A DNA stretch of 64,000 nucleotides from DASUPK01 sp963804595 (GCA_963804595.1 CAWDQZ010000007.1:124001-188000), one strand, 5' to 3'. Numbered from the stretch's first letter, positions 7,065-16,106 are shown. Made by a program: numbers and translations. Notes: a model not told the origin generated them from the sequence alone.

Positions 7065-8599
7065 GCGAGACCACGCGCGCGCCGGCATCCGTCGACGGCA
7101 GCACGCCGATGCAGCGCGATCCCGCCACCACGATCTACGAGCGCTCGGTCGAGGGCCGCCGGGCGGCGACGCTCCCCGAGGCCGGCGTGCCTGAGACGCC
7201 GATCGACGAGCTGATCCCCAAGGGCCTCCTGCGCGAGAGGCCGGCGGAGCTGCCCGAGATCTCCGAGCCGGAGATCGTGCGTCACTACAACCGGATCTCG
7301 CGGCGCAACTTCGACCTCGACACCGGCTTCTACCCGCTCGGCTCGTGCACGATGAAGCACAACCCGCGGCTCAATGAGCGGGTGGCGGCGCTTCCCGGCC
7401 ACGCCCGCCTGCATCCGGCGCAGGAGCCGAGGCGAGCGCAGGGGGCACTCGAGCTGATGTGGCTGCTGCAGCAGTCCCTGGCCGAGATCTGCGGCCTCCC
7501 GTACGTCAGCCTCCAGCCCTCGGCGGGCTCGCACGGGGAGCTGGCCGGCCTGCTGCTGACCCGCGCCTACCACGCCGACCGCGGCGAGGACCGGCACAAG
7601 GTGCTCACGCCCGACACGGCGCACGGCACCAACCCGGCGACGGTGACGATGTCGGGGTACGAGGTGGTCAAGCTCGCCTCGAACGAGCGCGGCGGCATCG
7701 ACCTCGACGACCTGCGCTCCAAGGCCGACGACGACATGGCCTGCCTGATGCTCACCAATCCGAACACGCTCGGGCTCTTCGACGAGAACATCGCCGAGAT
7801 CGCGGAGATCGTCCACGATGCCGGCGGGACGCTCTACTACGACGGCGCCAACCTGAACGCGATCATGGGCCACACGCGGCCAGGCGACATGGGTTTCGAC
7901 ATCGTCCACGTCAACCTCCACAAGTCCTTCTCGCAGCCACACGGGGGCGGGGGCCCCGGCGCCGGGCCGATCGCCTGCTCCGAGCGGATTGAGCCCTATC
8001 TGCCGAAACCCCAGGTGGTCCGGCGAGAGGCGCAGAACGGGGGAGAGCCGAGCTACGACCTCGACCACGACCGGCCGAAGTCGATCGGGCGACTCCGCGG
8101 CTTCCAAGGGAACTTCGGCGTCTTCGTTCGCTCCTACGCCTACATCCTCAGCCTTGGTGGCGATGGCCTCCAGGAGGCCTCGGAGACCGCCGTCCTGAAC
8201 GCGAACTACCTGCTGGCTCGGATGAGCGAGGGCGCGGCCGGCAGGTACACGCCGGTCGCCTTCGACCGGCGCTGCATGCACGAGTTCGTCCTCTCCGGCG
8301 CGCCGGCGAAGCGGGAGCTCGGCGTCAGGACCACCGACATCGCCAAGCGATTGCTCGACTACGGCATGCATCCGCCGACCGTCTACTTCCCACTGCTGGT
8401 CGACGAGGCGCTGATGGTGGAGCCCACGGAGACCGAAGCCCGCGAGACGCTCGATGCCTTCGCCGAGGCGATCGAGACGATCCTGGAAGAGGCGAAGGAT
8501 GATCCGGAGATAGCCCGGAACGCGCCCTACACCACTCCGGTCCGGCGGCTCGACGAGGTTGCCGCTAACCGCAACCCCGTCGTCCGCCAGCCACTCTAG
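7061..8599 (+). CDS. gcvPB: Glycine dehydrogenase (decarboxylating) subunit 2
   Basis: 512 aa, the PLP-bearing subunit of split P-protein. The motif YPLGSCTMKHNPR, the cofactor region DTAHGTNPATV, and the PLP-lysine motif NLHKSFSQPHGGGGPG are all present. The GTG start at 7061 overlaps the gcvPA stop by 4 nt. It completes the P/T/H set; the shared L-protein (lipoamide dehydrogenase) is elsewhere. It converges with the NHEJ polymerase gene 29 nt away, with no clear terminator between. Confidence 0.96.
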   Translation: MSETTRAPASVDGSTPMQRDPATTIYERSVEGRRAATLPEAGVPETPIDELIPKGLLRERPAELPEISEPEIVRHYNRISRRNFDLDTGFYPLGSCTMKHNPRLNERVAALPGHARLHPAQEPRRAQGALELMWLLQQSLAEICGLPYVSLQPSAGSHGELAGLLLTRAYHADRGEDRHKVLTPDTAHGTNPATVTMSGYEVVKLASNERGGIDLDDLRSKADDDMACLMLTNPNTLGLFDENIAEIAEIVHDAGGTLYYDGANLNAIMGHTRPGDMGFDIVHVNLHKSFSQPHGGGGPGAGPIACSERIEPYLPKPQVVRREAQNGGEPSYDLDHDRPKSIGRLRGFQGNFGVFVRSYAYILSLGGDGLQEASETAVLNANYLLARMSEGAAGRYTPVAFDRRCMHEFVLSGAPAKRELGVRTTDIAKRLLDYGMHPPTVYFPLLVDEALMVEPTETEARETLDAFAEAIETILEEAKDDPEIARNAPYTTPVRRLDEVAANRNPVVRQPL

Positions 8600-8628
8600 G
8601 CAGCTCGCCTGAGGTCGCGTGCGGATGT

Positions 8629-9576
8629 TCAAGCGTCCTCGAGGCTGTCCAGCGCAGGGAGCTTCTGCTTCAGCTTGAGGACGGGCTCGAAGAGGTCGCC
8701 CTCCCTCTCGATCCTCTTGATCGCGTCGGGGATCTCGAAGCGGATCTTCTCGGGGTTGCCCCCCTTGGCGGTGCGCTCGACCTCGCGCCAGGTGATCGGG
8801 ATCGAGACGGTCGGCTTCTCGCGCGCCCGCAGGGAGTAGACCGCGATCGTCGTCTTCTTCTGGTGGTTCTGGCTCCAGTCCACGAGCACCTTGCCACGCC
8901 GGTCCACCTTCGCCATCTTCGAGACGACGTCCTTCGGCGTCTGTTTCTCGAGAAGCTCGGCGACCGCCTTCGCGAAGGGGTTGGTCTCTTCGTAGGTGAT
9001 CTTCGTATTGAGTGGGAAATAGACCTGCATGCCCTTGCCGCCCGAAACCTTGGGAAAGCCCTCGAGTCCGAACGCCCCGAACAGATCCCGCACCCGCAGC
9101 CCCAGCTTGCAGCACTCCCGGAGTCCCGCAGGGGCTCCGGGATCGAGGTCGAAGACGAGGAAGGTCGGCTGCTCAATGCGCGTCGCCTTGGAGAGCGAGG
9201 GGTGGAGCTCGAGGGCGGCGAGCTGCGCCATCCAGATCAGCGTGGCGCGGTTCTCGCAGAGACAGAAGTCGATCTCCCCCGCGCGTCTGTCCACGTAGAT
9301 CGGGGTCGTCTTCACCCAGTCCGGGCGGTGCTTCGGGCAGTTCTTCTCGAAGAAAGACGCGCCCTGGTTGCCCACGCCCTCCGGGAAGCGCCGCAGCGTC
9401 AGGGGACGTCCCTTCAAATGCGGAAGGAACACGTCCGCGACCCGCGCGTAGTAGTCGATCACCTCGGCCTTGGTGGTCTTGGTCTTCGGGTAGAGGACCT
9501 TGTCCAGGTTGGTCAGCTTCAGCCGGCGGTTGCCGACAGTGACCTCCTGGTCCCGCTTCTTGGCCTTAGCGGGCAA
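8629..9576 (-). CDS. LigD-type primase-polymerase (NHEJ)
   Basis: 315 aa, matching the stand-alone polymerase domain of bacterial LigD. This domain adds ribonucleotides and fills gaps at broken ends. Visible motifs are NLDKVLYP, FFEKNCPKHRPDW, the metal-binding DLDPG in LVFDLDPGAP, and SGGKGMQVYFP. The TTG start at 9576 follows the Ku stop by 9 nt and has GAGG immediately upstream. It is last of the ligase-Ku-polymerase run. In many bacteria these activities are fused; here they are separate proteins. Confidence 0.93.
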   Translation of the reverse strand: MPAKAKKRDQEVTVGNRRLKLTNLDKVLYPKTKTTKAEVIDYYARVADVFLPHLKGRPLTLRRFPEGVGNQGASFFEKNCPKHRPDWVKTTPIYVDRRAGEIDFCLCENRATLIWMAQLAALELHPSLSKATRIEQPTFLVFDLDPGAPAGLRECCKLGLRVRDLFGAFGLEGFPKVSGGKGMQVYFPLNTKITYEETNPFAKAVAELLEKQTPKDVVSKMAKVDRRGKVLVDWSQNHQKKTTIAVYSLRAREKPTVSIPITWREVERTAKGGNPEKIRFEIPDAIKRIEREGDLFEPVLKLKQKLPALDSLEDA

Positions 9577-9585
9577 CCTCGGCCG

Positions 9586-10533
9586 CTAGGCCTTGGCCTT
9601 GGTCTTCTTGCGCGAGCCGCTCTTGCGGCCGTTGGAGCTGCTCGAGGACTTGGCCCGTGAGGACGATTTCGACTTGGACTTGGACTTCGACGTGGAGCTG
9701 GAGCGCGTCTTGGGCTTCGCCTTGCCGTCCGTCTCGGCCTCCTCGCCGCGAACCGCGGCGAGGCTCTCCTCGAGCGCGGACATCAGATCGGGCGCCTTGG
9801 TCGGCTTGGGCTCCTCGGTCGGGGCGGAGACGACCTCCTTGCCCTCGGCCTTGCGCTCCAGCAGGTCGAGCAGCTCCTCGCGGTACTCGTCGCGGTACTT
9901 GTCGGGCTCGAAGTCGCTGGTGAGCGATTCGATCAGCTGCTTGGCCATGTCGACCTCGCGCTTCTCGGGTTTCTTCGGCTTGGCCTCCTCGAAGACCTCG
10001 CCGTCGACGTCCTGCGGCGAGGAGACCTCGTCGTGGAAGCGCATCGTCGTCAGGGTGAGGACGTCGTCCATCGGCCGGATCGCGGCCAGGTGCTCCTTGT
10101 TGCGAAGCACGAAGCGGGCGATCGCGACCTTGCGGGCGTCCTTCATCGCCTGGACGAGGAGGGCGTAGGCGCGCTCGGCGCCCTTGTCGGGGCCGAGGTA
10201 ATAGGGCTGCTCGAAGTAGATCGGGTCGATGTCGTCGAGGTCGACGAAGTCCTGGATCTCGATCGCGCGGCTTCGCTGCGGCTCGAGCTCGGCGAGTTCG
10301 TCGCGGCTCAGCACCACGTACTGGTCGGGGGCGTACTCGTAGCCCTTGACGATCTTCTCGTAGGGGACCTCCTTGCCGTCGGACTCGGCGACGCGCTTGT
10401 GCTTCACCCGCGAGCCATCGCCCTCCCGCAGCTCGCGGAAGCGCACTGTCTGCTTGGAGACGGCGCTGTACAGCCTCACCGGCACGTTCAGCAGCCCGAA
10501 ACTGATCGAACCGCTCCATATCGCCCTAGCCAC
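9586..10533 (-). CDS. ku: Ku protein (NHEJ end-binding)
   Basis: 315 aa. The N-terminal signature MARAIWSGSISFGLLNVPVR and the core (VVLSRDELAELEP, FVLRNKEHLAAIRP) define bacterial Ku, the homodimeric ring that binds DNA ends and recruits LigD. The C-terminal 60 or so residues are a low-complexity Ser/Lys tail after a short acidic linker, likely a DNA-binding extension. The GTG start has an excellent Shine-Dalgarno (GAGGTGATC) 4 nt upstream, unlike the leaderless starts of its neighbours. It lies between the ligase and the polymerase. Confidence 0.96.
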   Translation of the reverse strand: MARAIWSGSISFGLLNVPVRLYSAVSKQTVRFRELREGDGSRVKHKRVAESDGKEVPYEKIVKGYEYAPDQYVVLSRDELAELEPQRSRAIEIQDFVDLDDIDPIYFEQPYYLGPDKGAERAYALLVQAMKDARKVAIARFVLRNKEHLAAIRPMDDVLTLTTMRFHDEVSSPQDVDGEVFEEAKPKKPEKREVDMAKQLIESLTSDFEPDKYRDEYREELLDLLERKAEGKEVVSAPTEEPKPTKAPDLMSALEESLAAVRGEEAETDGKAKPKTRSSSTSKSKSKSKSSSRAKSSSSSNGRKSGSRKKTKAKA

Positions 10534-10631
10534 GCGTGATCACCTCGATCCTGGATCCTTCGACACCATTCAGGTTACCCCTGGGCGGGTTGCCCGAACC
10601 GGGCGCGAGCTTGCGTCCATGCAACTCCAGA

Positions 10632-10650
10632 CCGCCGAGAGGGGCGAAAC
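10632..10650. repeat. 19-nt intergenic motif, copy A
   Basis: CCGCCGAGAGGGGCGAAAC lies between the ligase and Ku genes. It is identical at 18 of 19 positions to 26855-26873, upstream of cmk. Function unknown; CGCC and GGCG can pair across AGAGG. Confidence 0.4.
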
Positions 10651-10664
10651 TCATCGGTGAGCTC

Positions 10665-11711
10665 CTACTGCTCCCGAACGACCTCGCGCGGATCCTTGTC
10701 GTCACGCATGCCCTTGAACGCCGGCTGCCGGAGCGTGCCCTCGTTCGTCCACTCGGTCCAGTTGACCTCGCAGACGAGCTCCGGCTCACACCAGACGGCG
10801 AAGCGGGCCTTGGGGCCGCCGGGCGCCCCGACCCCGAACGGGCTGTCGGGACGCTCCAGTTCGCGGAGCTCTCTGGTCAGGCGCTCGATCAGCTCTTCGG
10901 TGAGGCCGGAGCCGACGCCCCCCGCGAAGTGCAGGGTCTGCGACTCGCCCCTCGCCAGCTCCGAGGCGCGCCGGTCGTAGTAGCCGACCAGGAGCGAGCC
11001 GACACGATTGGCGCGCCGGCCATCGCCTGGGATGTAGCCACCGACGACGAACTCCTGGTTTCGCCAGACCCGCTCCTTGATCCACTCACCGCTGCGCCTG
11101 CCGGATCGATACGGGCTGTCGCAGCGCTTCGCGACGATTCCCTCGAGTCCCTGAAGGCGGGCGGCGTCGAGCAGGCCGGCGGCGTCCCCCTGGCGGTACC
11201 GGGGGGTGCGCCACCGGGGGCCCTCCAGACCGAGCCCGTCGAGGAGCTCGCGCCGCCGGACGTAGGGGAGGTCGCGAACGCAGTGCCCGTCAAGGTGGAG
11301 CAGGTCGAAGATCACGTAGTCGACGGGCTGCTCTGAGACCCGCCTCCGGATCATCGCCGGGGAAGTCAGTCCCATCCGGCTCTGGATCAGCTGGAAGCGC
11401 GGCCGCCCCTGATCGTCCAACGCGACCACTTCGCCATCGAGGATCGCCCTGCGCCCGGCGAGCTGCTCGGCGATCGGCTCGAGCTCCGGGTAGCGCGCCG
11501 TCACGTCCTCGAGGCGGCGGCTGAGCATGGACCAGCGGCCGCCGTCCGCGTAGCCCAGGGCGCGGATCCCGTCCCACTTGATCTCGTAGGCCCACTCATC
11601 GGAGTCGAGCTCGGGAAGGCGCCCGCTCTTGGCCAGCATCGGCTCCAGCCGGCTCGGCATCTCCTCCGTGGGGGCCTGCTCGAGGATCTCGCTTCGCGTG
11701 ACATCCGCCAT
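10665..11711 (-). CDS. ATP-dependent DNA ligase, LigD ligase domain type
   Basis: 348 aa. The nucleotidyltransferase motif with the adenylated lysine is EIKWDGIRAL (residues about 43-52), followed by the adenylation motifs GEVVALDDQGRPRF, YVIFDLLHLDG, GLEGIVAKR, EWIKERVW, and the OB-fold domain with PLLVGYYDR-like LLVGYYDRRAS and CEVNWTEWT. It seals double-strand breaks with Ku and the polymerase. The ATG at 11711 is 8 nt from a GATAAT hexamer set in a perfect inverted repeat shared with the divergent ABC gene. Confidence 0.93.
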   Translation of the reverse strand: MADVTRSEILEQAPTEEMPSRLEPMLAKSGRLPELDSDEWAYEIKWDGIRALGYADGGRWSMLSRRLEDVTARYPELEPIAEQLAGRRAILDGEVVALDDQGRPRFQLIQSRMGLTSPAMIRRRVSEQPVDYVIFDLLHLDGHCVRDLPYVRRRELLDGLGLEGPRWRTPRYRQGDAAGLLDAARLQGLEGIVAKRCDSPYRSGRRSGEWIKERVWRNQEFVVGGYIPGDGRRANRVGSLLVGYYDRRASELARGESQTLHFAGGVGSGLTEELIERLTRELRELERPDSPFGVGAPGGPKARFAVWCEPELVCEVNWTEWTNEGTLRQPAFKGMRDDKDPREVVREQ

Positions 11712-11716
11712 TGGAC

Positions 11717-11756
11717 CCGATTATCCGTGCCGCTTTAACAAGGGTCGGATAATCGG
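11717..11756. promoter_or_regulatory. Divergent promoters within an 11-bp perfect inverted repeat
   Basis: CCGATTATCCG (11717-11727) and CGGATAATCGG (11746-11756) are exact reverse complements with an 18-nt spacer. Each arm contains a GATAAT hexamer facing outward: one lies 8 nt before the ligase ATG, the other 6 nt before the GTG of the ABC ATPase. The symmetry suggests a shared operator or simply mirrored leaderless promoters, so both operons may be co-regulated. Confidence 0.6.
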
Positions 11757-11759
11757 AAG

Positions 11760-12458
11760 GTGCTTTTCGACCTCGAGGACGTCAGCTACTCACGCGGGGG
11801 AAAGGTCGTGCTGCGCGAAGTCAGCGCCCGCCTTCCGGTGGGTGCCAGCTCGCTGCTGGGGCCGTCGGGGAGCGGCAAGTCGACTCTGCTCCGCCTGCTC
11901 AACCGCCTCGCGGACCCGGACTCGGGACGCGTCATCTACGAGGGTCGGGACGTCCGCGACCGCGATCCGCTCGCTCTACGGCGAGAGGTCAGCCTGGTGC
12001 CGCAGCTCCCGGCGCTGATCGACGGCACGGTTCACGACAACGTCGCCTACGGCCCGCGGCTCGCCGGCCGCAGCTTCGACGCACGGAGCTGTCTCGAGCT
12101 GGCCGGCCTCGACCCCGCCTTCGAGGATCGGGACGCCTCGAAGCTGTCCGTGGGCGAGCAGCAGCGGGTGATGCTGGCGCGCGCCCTCGCTCTTCAGCCG
12201 CGCGTCCTGCTGCTCGACGAGCCGACCTCGGCGCTCGACAAGACGGCGCGTGACGCGGTGGAGGGAACCCTGCGGCGTCTCCGGGCACGAACCGCGATCT
12301 CGCTGGTAGTCGTGACTCACGACATCGCCCAGGCCGGGCGGCTGGCTGACAATGTGGTCAGGATCGATTCGGGCCGCGTGATCGCACAGGGGCCGGCGTC
12401 GGAGTTGCTCGACGAGACCCCGGAACGCGAGCTTGCGACCGCGGAAGACGCGACGTGA
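11760..12458 (+). CDS. ABC transporter ATP-binding protein, FetA-like
   Basis: 232 aa. Walker A GPSGSGKST, Q-loop PQLP, signature LSVGEQQR, Walker B VLLLDEPTSALD and the H-loop THD are all intact. The next gene is an UPF0014 permease, which is the pairing of the FetAB (YbbL/YbbM) system tied to iron export and oxidative stress resistance in E. coli. That function is inferred by pairing. The GTG start is 6 nt after GATAAT. The stop overlaps the permease start as GTGA. Confidence 0.88.
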   Translation: MLFDLEDVSYSRGGKVVLREVSARLPVGASSLLGPSGSGKSTLLRLLNRLADPDSGRVIYEGRDVRDRDPLALRREVSLVPQLPALIDGTVHDNVAYGPRLAGRSFDARSCLELAGLDPAFEDRDASKLSVGEQQRVMLARALALQPRVLLLDEPTSALDKTARDAVEGTLRRLRARTAISLVVVTHDIAQAGRLADNVVRIDSGRVIAQGPASELLDETPERELATAEDAT

Positions 12459-13246
12459 CCGTCCCGCTGGCGGCATCCTCCATCCACGTCACGGTCGGTG
12501 AGGTCGCCGCGGCGCTGTCGCTGGTCGCGGTCGCCGCCATCGCCTCGCGCTCCTGGCACGCCGGCCTCGAGGAGGACATCGGCATCGCCGTCGTGCGGTC
12601 GCTCATCCAGCTGACCGCGATCGGCTACCTGATCACCCTGATCTTCGACGAGGACTCCTTCGTGCTCGTGCTGGCCCTGCTCACGGTGATGGTCGTCTTT
12701 GGGGCGTTCACGGCGCGCCAGCGGGCCAAAGGGGTCCCCGACTCGTTCTGGCCCTTGCTCGGCTCGCTCGCGGTCGCGGCGGCGGCGACCCTCGGCCTCG
12801 TTGTGGCACTGGGTATCTTCCCTGCAACCCCGCGCTATCTCGTCCCGGTGGGAGGGATGGTGATCGGAAACGCTATGACCGCCGCGGCGGTCGCCCTGAA
12901 CCGCCTCGGCGAGGACGTGCACGACCAGTCGAAGCGGATCGAGGCGACGCTCGCTCTCGGGGCCACCTCATCGCAGGCGGTGACACCGCTGGTCCGCCGC
13001 AGCCTGCGCTCGGGGATGATCACGCTGATCGACTCCACGAAGACGACCGGCCTGATCTTCTTCCCCGGGACGATGGTGGGCATGCTGCTCGCCGGCGCGG
13101 ACCCGACCGACGCCGTGCGCCTCCAACTGATCCTCCTGTACGTGCTCCTCGGCGCGGTCTCGATCGCCGCGCTGATGGCGATTACGCTCGCCCGCCGGAA
13201 CTTCTTCACCGCGGCGCATCAATTGCGCGAGCCTCCTGAGCCCTAG
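12455..13246 (+). CDS. ABC transporter permease, UPF0014 / FetB-like
   Basis: 263 aa with about seven membrane segments. The signature VVRSLIQLTAIGYLI, VGGMVIGNAMTAAAVALNRL and LRSGMITLIDSTKTTGLIFFPGTMVGMLLAG are characteristic of the UPF0014 family. It forms a pair with the preceding ATPase. GTG start, 4-nt overlap with the ATPase stop. It converges with the deacetylase gene, sharing CTAG at 13243-13246. Confidence 0.9.
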   Translation: MTVPLAASSIHVTVGEVAAALSLVAVAAIASRSWHAGLEEDIGIAVVRSLIQLTAIGYLITLIFDEDSFVLVLALLTVMVVFGAFTARQRAKGVPDSFWPLLGSLAVAAAATLGLVVALGIFPATPRYLVPVGGMVIGNAMTAAAVALNRLGEDVHDQSKRIEATLALGATSSQAVTPLVRRSLRSGMITLIDSTKTTGLIFFPGTMVGMLLAGADPTDAVRLQLILLYVLLGAVSIAALMAITLARRNFFTAAHQLREPPEP

Positions 13247-13995
13247 GGCTGCTTCGGCAGGGGGTAGATGAAGTGGTGGCCGAGCAGCTCGGCCACGGTG
13301 ACGAACCTGTACCCGCGCGAGCGGAAGTGAGCGAGGATCGATGGCAGCGCGGCGATCGTCTCGCTGCGGTTCCCGCCACCGTCGTGCATCACCACGATCG
13401 AGCCGTTGTGCGCGTGCCGGATGACGTTCGAGGCGATTGCCTCAACGCCCGGATCGGCCCAGTCGCGCGGGTCGACGTCCCAGTTGACCGTCACCAGATG
13501 CTCAGCGTGCGCCCGAGCGATCAGGCCGCTGTCGACGTGCCCATCGGGCGGCCGGAAGTCACACGGCCGGAAGCCCGTGGCGGCACGAATCAGGTGATTC
13601 GTCTCGTGGAGCGACTCCGAGGACGGATCGGATTCATGGTGGAGGGAGTGGTTTCCGATCTCGTTGCCCTGGGCGAGGACCTTCCGCATCGTTGTGGCAC
13701 GCCCCACGGTTTCCTGGCCGATCTCGAAGAAGGTGGCGTGCGAGTCGAACCGCCGGAGGATTCGCAGCACCTGCGGCGTGTAGTCGCTCGGGCCGTCGTC
13801 GAAGCCGATCGCGATCCGCTTGCGCCCGCGAGGGCCGTGGGTGTGAAAGGGCGCGCCGCCGTGGGTACAGCCGACGGGCAATGTGGGTGCGACGCCGTCA
13901 TCGCGCGCAGAGCGCGACGCTGCCGCGCTGCCGCCACCGGACGCGGTGGCCAGTGCCAGGGACGCCAGAGCGATGAACGCCAGCCTGCTCCTCAT
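13243..13995 (-). CDS. Secreted polysaccharide deacetylase (NodB family)
   Basis: 250 aa with an N-terminal signal peptide (RSRLAFIALASLALATAS). The NodB motifs are in order: FDDGPSDYTPQV (catalytic Asp and metal Asp), GNHSLHHE (metal His pair), FRPPDGHVD, NWDVDPRDW and the last His in VMHDGGG. It is expected to remove acetyl groups from peptidoglycan or another envelope glycan outside the cell. It starts head-to-head with the MFS gene, only 14 nt apart. Confidence 0.92.
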   Translation of the reverse strand: MRSRLAFIALASLALATASGGGSAAASRSARDDGVAPTLPVGCTHGGAPFHTHGPRGRKRIAIGFDDGPSDYTPQVLRILRRFDSHATFFEIGQETVGRATTMRKVLAQGNEIGNHSLHHESDPSSESLHETNHLIRAATGFRPCDFRPPDGHVDSGLIARAHAEHLVTVNWDVDPRDWADPGVEAIASNVIRHAHNGSIVVMHDGGGNRSETIAALPSILAHFRSRGYRFVTVAELLGHHFIYPLPKQP

Positions 13996-14000
13996 ACACT
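13995..14000 (+). promoter_or_regulatory. -10-like hexamer for the MFS gene
   Basis: TACACT ends 9 nt before TTG 14010, supporting that TTG as the start of a leaderless message. It overlaps the first base of the divergent deacetylase start codon. Confidence 0.4.
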
Positions 14001-14009
14001 GGAATTCTC

Positions 14010-15641
14010 TTGTCCGACGACCGTCGCCGCAAGCGCCTCACGATCATCGCGACGATCCTCGGCTCGACGATCGTGTTCCTCGATGCCACGGTCGTCAACG
14101 TCGCCCTGCCGGCGATCTCTGACGACCTCAACGCGGGGCTGGCGGATCAGCAGTGGGTTGTGGAGGCGTACGCGCTGGCCACGGTCGCGCTGCTCCTGGT
14201 CGGCGGAGCGCTGGGCGATCAGTTCGGGCGCCGGCGGATCTTCGAGATCGGCACCGTCGGGTTCGGGATCACCTCGATCCTCTGCGCCCTCGCCCCCTCG
14301 AGCACCTTCCTGATCGCCGCGCGAGCACTGCAGGGGCTGACGGGAGCTCTCCTGGTGCCGGGTTCTCTCGCGATCATCGCGGCGACCTTCGAGGGAGCGG
14401 AGCGCGGCAAGGCGGTCGGGACGTGGACGGCCTGGACCGGGATCGCGACGGTGCTCGGGCCGGCGGGCGGCGGGGCGCTTATCGAGGCGATCTCCTGGCG
14501 CGCGATCTTCTGGGTGAACGTCCCGCTGGTGATCTTCACGTTCCTGCTGACGCGCTCGCAGGTGCAGGAGAGCCTCGACCCCGAGGCGGACCGCTCGATC
14601 GACTGGCTCGGGATCCTGATGTCCGCGGCAGGCTTCGGCGGGATCGTCTTCGGATTCATCGAGCAGCCGACGCATGGGTGGGGAGATCCGATCGTTCTGG
14701 TGCCGCTGATCGGCGGCGCTCTGCTCGTCGCGCTCTTCCTCGCCTGGGAGGCGAGCTACCGCCACTCGATGCTCGATCTCGGCCTCTTCCGGGTTCGCAA
14801 CTTCGCGGTGACCAACCTCGAGACACTGATCGTCTACTCGGGCCTGATCGGTGCCTTCTTCTTCGTCACCCTTTTTCTGCAGCAGACTGCGGGCTACTCG
14901 CCGCTGGCCGCCGGCTTCGCCACCACCCCGGCCTCGGTGGCGATGTTCTTCCTCTCTCCGGTATTCGGCAGGATCGCGACGAGCACCGGACCGCGGGTGC
15001 CGATGTGCGTGGGCCCGATCGTCGGCGGGATAGGACTGCTGCTGCTGACCCGAGTCGGCTCGGATCCGAACTACGTCACCGACGTGCTGCCGGGTGTGAT
15101 CGTCTTCGGTCTGGGGTTGTCGGCCACCGTTGCGCCACTCACCGCGACAGCGCTCAACTCGGTGCCGGAGCACCAGGTCGGGGTCGCCTCGGGGATCAAC
15201 AACGAGGTTTCCCGGATCGCGGGCGTGCTGGCGATTGCGATCCTCGGGGCCCTGATCGCGGGGAAGTTCGGGTCCACGGTCGACTCCAAGCTCGCCGGCG
15301 CCAACCTCTCACCGCAGGCCGATCGCGCGATCAGCAAGGCCAAGGACAACCCGCTGCAGCCGCCGTCGACCGACGGGGTGCCGCCCGCTGAGGCCACGGA
15401 GGTCACGAGCGCGACGGTCGACGGGGCCGAGGACGGCTTCCATCTGGCGATGATGGTGGCGGGCACGCTGATGATCGTGGGGGGAGTGGTCGCCGGGGTC
15501 TACTTGAGGAACCCGCCGCGCGAGTCGGCCTACGACGCGCCGCGCGCCGCGCAGGCGGGCGAGTGCGCCCACTGCCCCGACCACCTCGACGACACGCCGG
15601 ATCACGAGCGTGCCCCCGAGCCCATAACCGAGCCAGCCTAG
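14010..15641 (+). CDS. MFS transporter, DHA2 (EmrB/QacA) family
   Basis: 543 aa with about 14 membrane helices, the DHA2 hallmark. TM1 begins TIIATILGSTIVFLDATVV (motif D1 region), then DQQWVVEAYALATVAL, the motif A loop GALGDQFGRRRIFEIG, and the motif C-like stretch GPAGGGALIEAISWRAIFWVN. It is a proton-driven exporter of drugs or hydrophobic compounds; the substrate is unknown. The C-terminal cytoplasmic tail is unusual, acidic, with a small CAHC element. TTG start. Confidence 0.9.
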   Translation: MSDDRRRKRLTIIATILGSTIVFLDATVVNVALPAISDDLNAGLADQQWVVEAYALATVALLLVGGALGDQFGRRRIFEIGTVGFGITSILCALAPSSTFLIAARALQGLTGALLVPGSLAIIAATFEGAERGKAVGTWTAWTGIATVLGPAGGGALIEAISWRAIFWVNVPLVIFTFLLTRSQVQESLDPEADRSIDWLGILMSAAGFGGIVFGFIEQPTHGWGDPIVLVPLIGGALLVALFLAWEASYRHSMLDLGLFRVRNFAVTNLETLIVYSGLIGAFFFVTLFLQQTAGYSPLAAGFATTPASVAMFFLSPVFGRIATSTGPRVPMCVGPIVGGIGLLLLTRVGSDPNYVTDVLPGVIVFGLGLSATVAPLTATALNSVPEHQVGVASGINNEVSRIAGVLAIAILGALIAGKFGSTVDSKLAGANLSPQADRAISKAKDNPLQPPSTDGVPPAEATEVTSATVDGAEDGFHLAMMVAGTLMIVGGVVAGVYLRNPPRESAYDAPRAAQAGECAHCPDHLDDTPDHERAPEPITEPA

Positions 15642-15644
15642 GCT
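15639..15644 (+). promoter_or_regulatory. -10-like hexamer for the PPOX gene
   Basis: TAGGCT, whose TAG is also the MFS stop codon, ends 6 nt before GTG 15651. It fits the leaderless pattern. Confidence 0.4.
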
Positions 15645-15650
15645 GCGGCA

Positions 15651-16079
15651 GTGACCAACCTTCCCCTCGACGCGCGCGTATTGCTCGAGTCGGGCGAGCT
15701 GGCGCACATGGCCACGCTGAATCCCGACGGCTGGCCGCAGGTGACCTGTGTCTGGGTGGGGCTGGACGGCGAGGAGATCGTGAGCGCCCACCTGCCCCGC
15801 AACCAGAAGGTCAAGAACGTCGAGCGTGATCCCCGCGTGGTCATCTCGGTTGAGGGGGCCCGGGACAACGAGCTCGGCCTGCGGGAGTACCTGGTGGTGC
15901 GCGGCCACGCACGCGTGCAGGAGGGTGGCGCCCCCGAGTTGCTGCAGAGGCTGGCCCACGTGTACCTCGGCCCCGACGTCAAGTTCCCGCCGATGGACGA
16001 CCCGCCCCCTGGCTACGTGATCCGGACGACCCCGGAGCGAATCGGCGGCGTCGGGCCTTGGACCGACCGGGCCGTATAA
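15651..16079 (+). CDS. PPOX-class (F420-type) oxidoreductase
   Basis: 142 aa split-barrel flavin/deazaflavin protein. LLESGELAHMATLNPDGWPQVTCVWV and NQKVKNVERDPRVVISVEG are the hallmarks of the pyridoxamine 5'-phosphate oxidase-like family; Actinobacteria use this class mostly with F420. The C-terminal RTTPERIGGVGPW is also typical. The cofactor assignment comes from family knowledge only. GTG start. Confidence 0.85.
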   Translation: MTNLPLDARVLLESGELAHMATLNPDGWPQVTCVWVGLDGEEIVSAHLPRNQKVKNVERDPRVVISVEGARDNELGLREYLVVRGHARVQEGGAPELLQRLAHVYLGPDVKFPPMDDPPPGYVIRTTPERIGGVGPWTDRAV

Positions 16080-16100
16080 CGAAGAGGCCGGGGCGCTTCC

Positions 16101-16106
16101 TATAGT
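16101..16106 (+). promoter_or_regulatory. -10-like hexamer for trpS
   Basis: TATAGT, close to consensus, ends 8 nt before GTG 16115. The message would be essentially leaderless, leaving no room for a T-box or leader regulator. Confidence 0.5.

Noticed and set aside
6923..9115. A 730-codon open frame on the minus strand across gcvPB and the NHEJ polymerase
   Set aside because: High GC leaves antisense frames open. The plus-strand gcvPB and the minus-strand polymerase explain the region with full family motifs; this frame has none.
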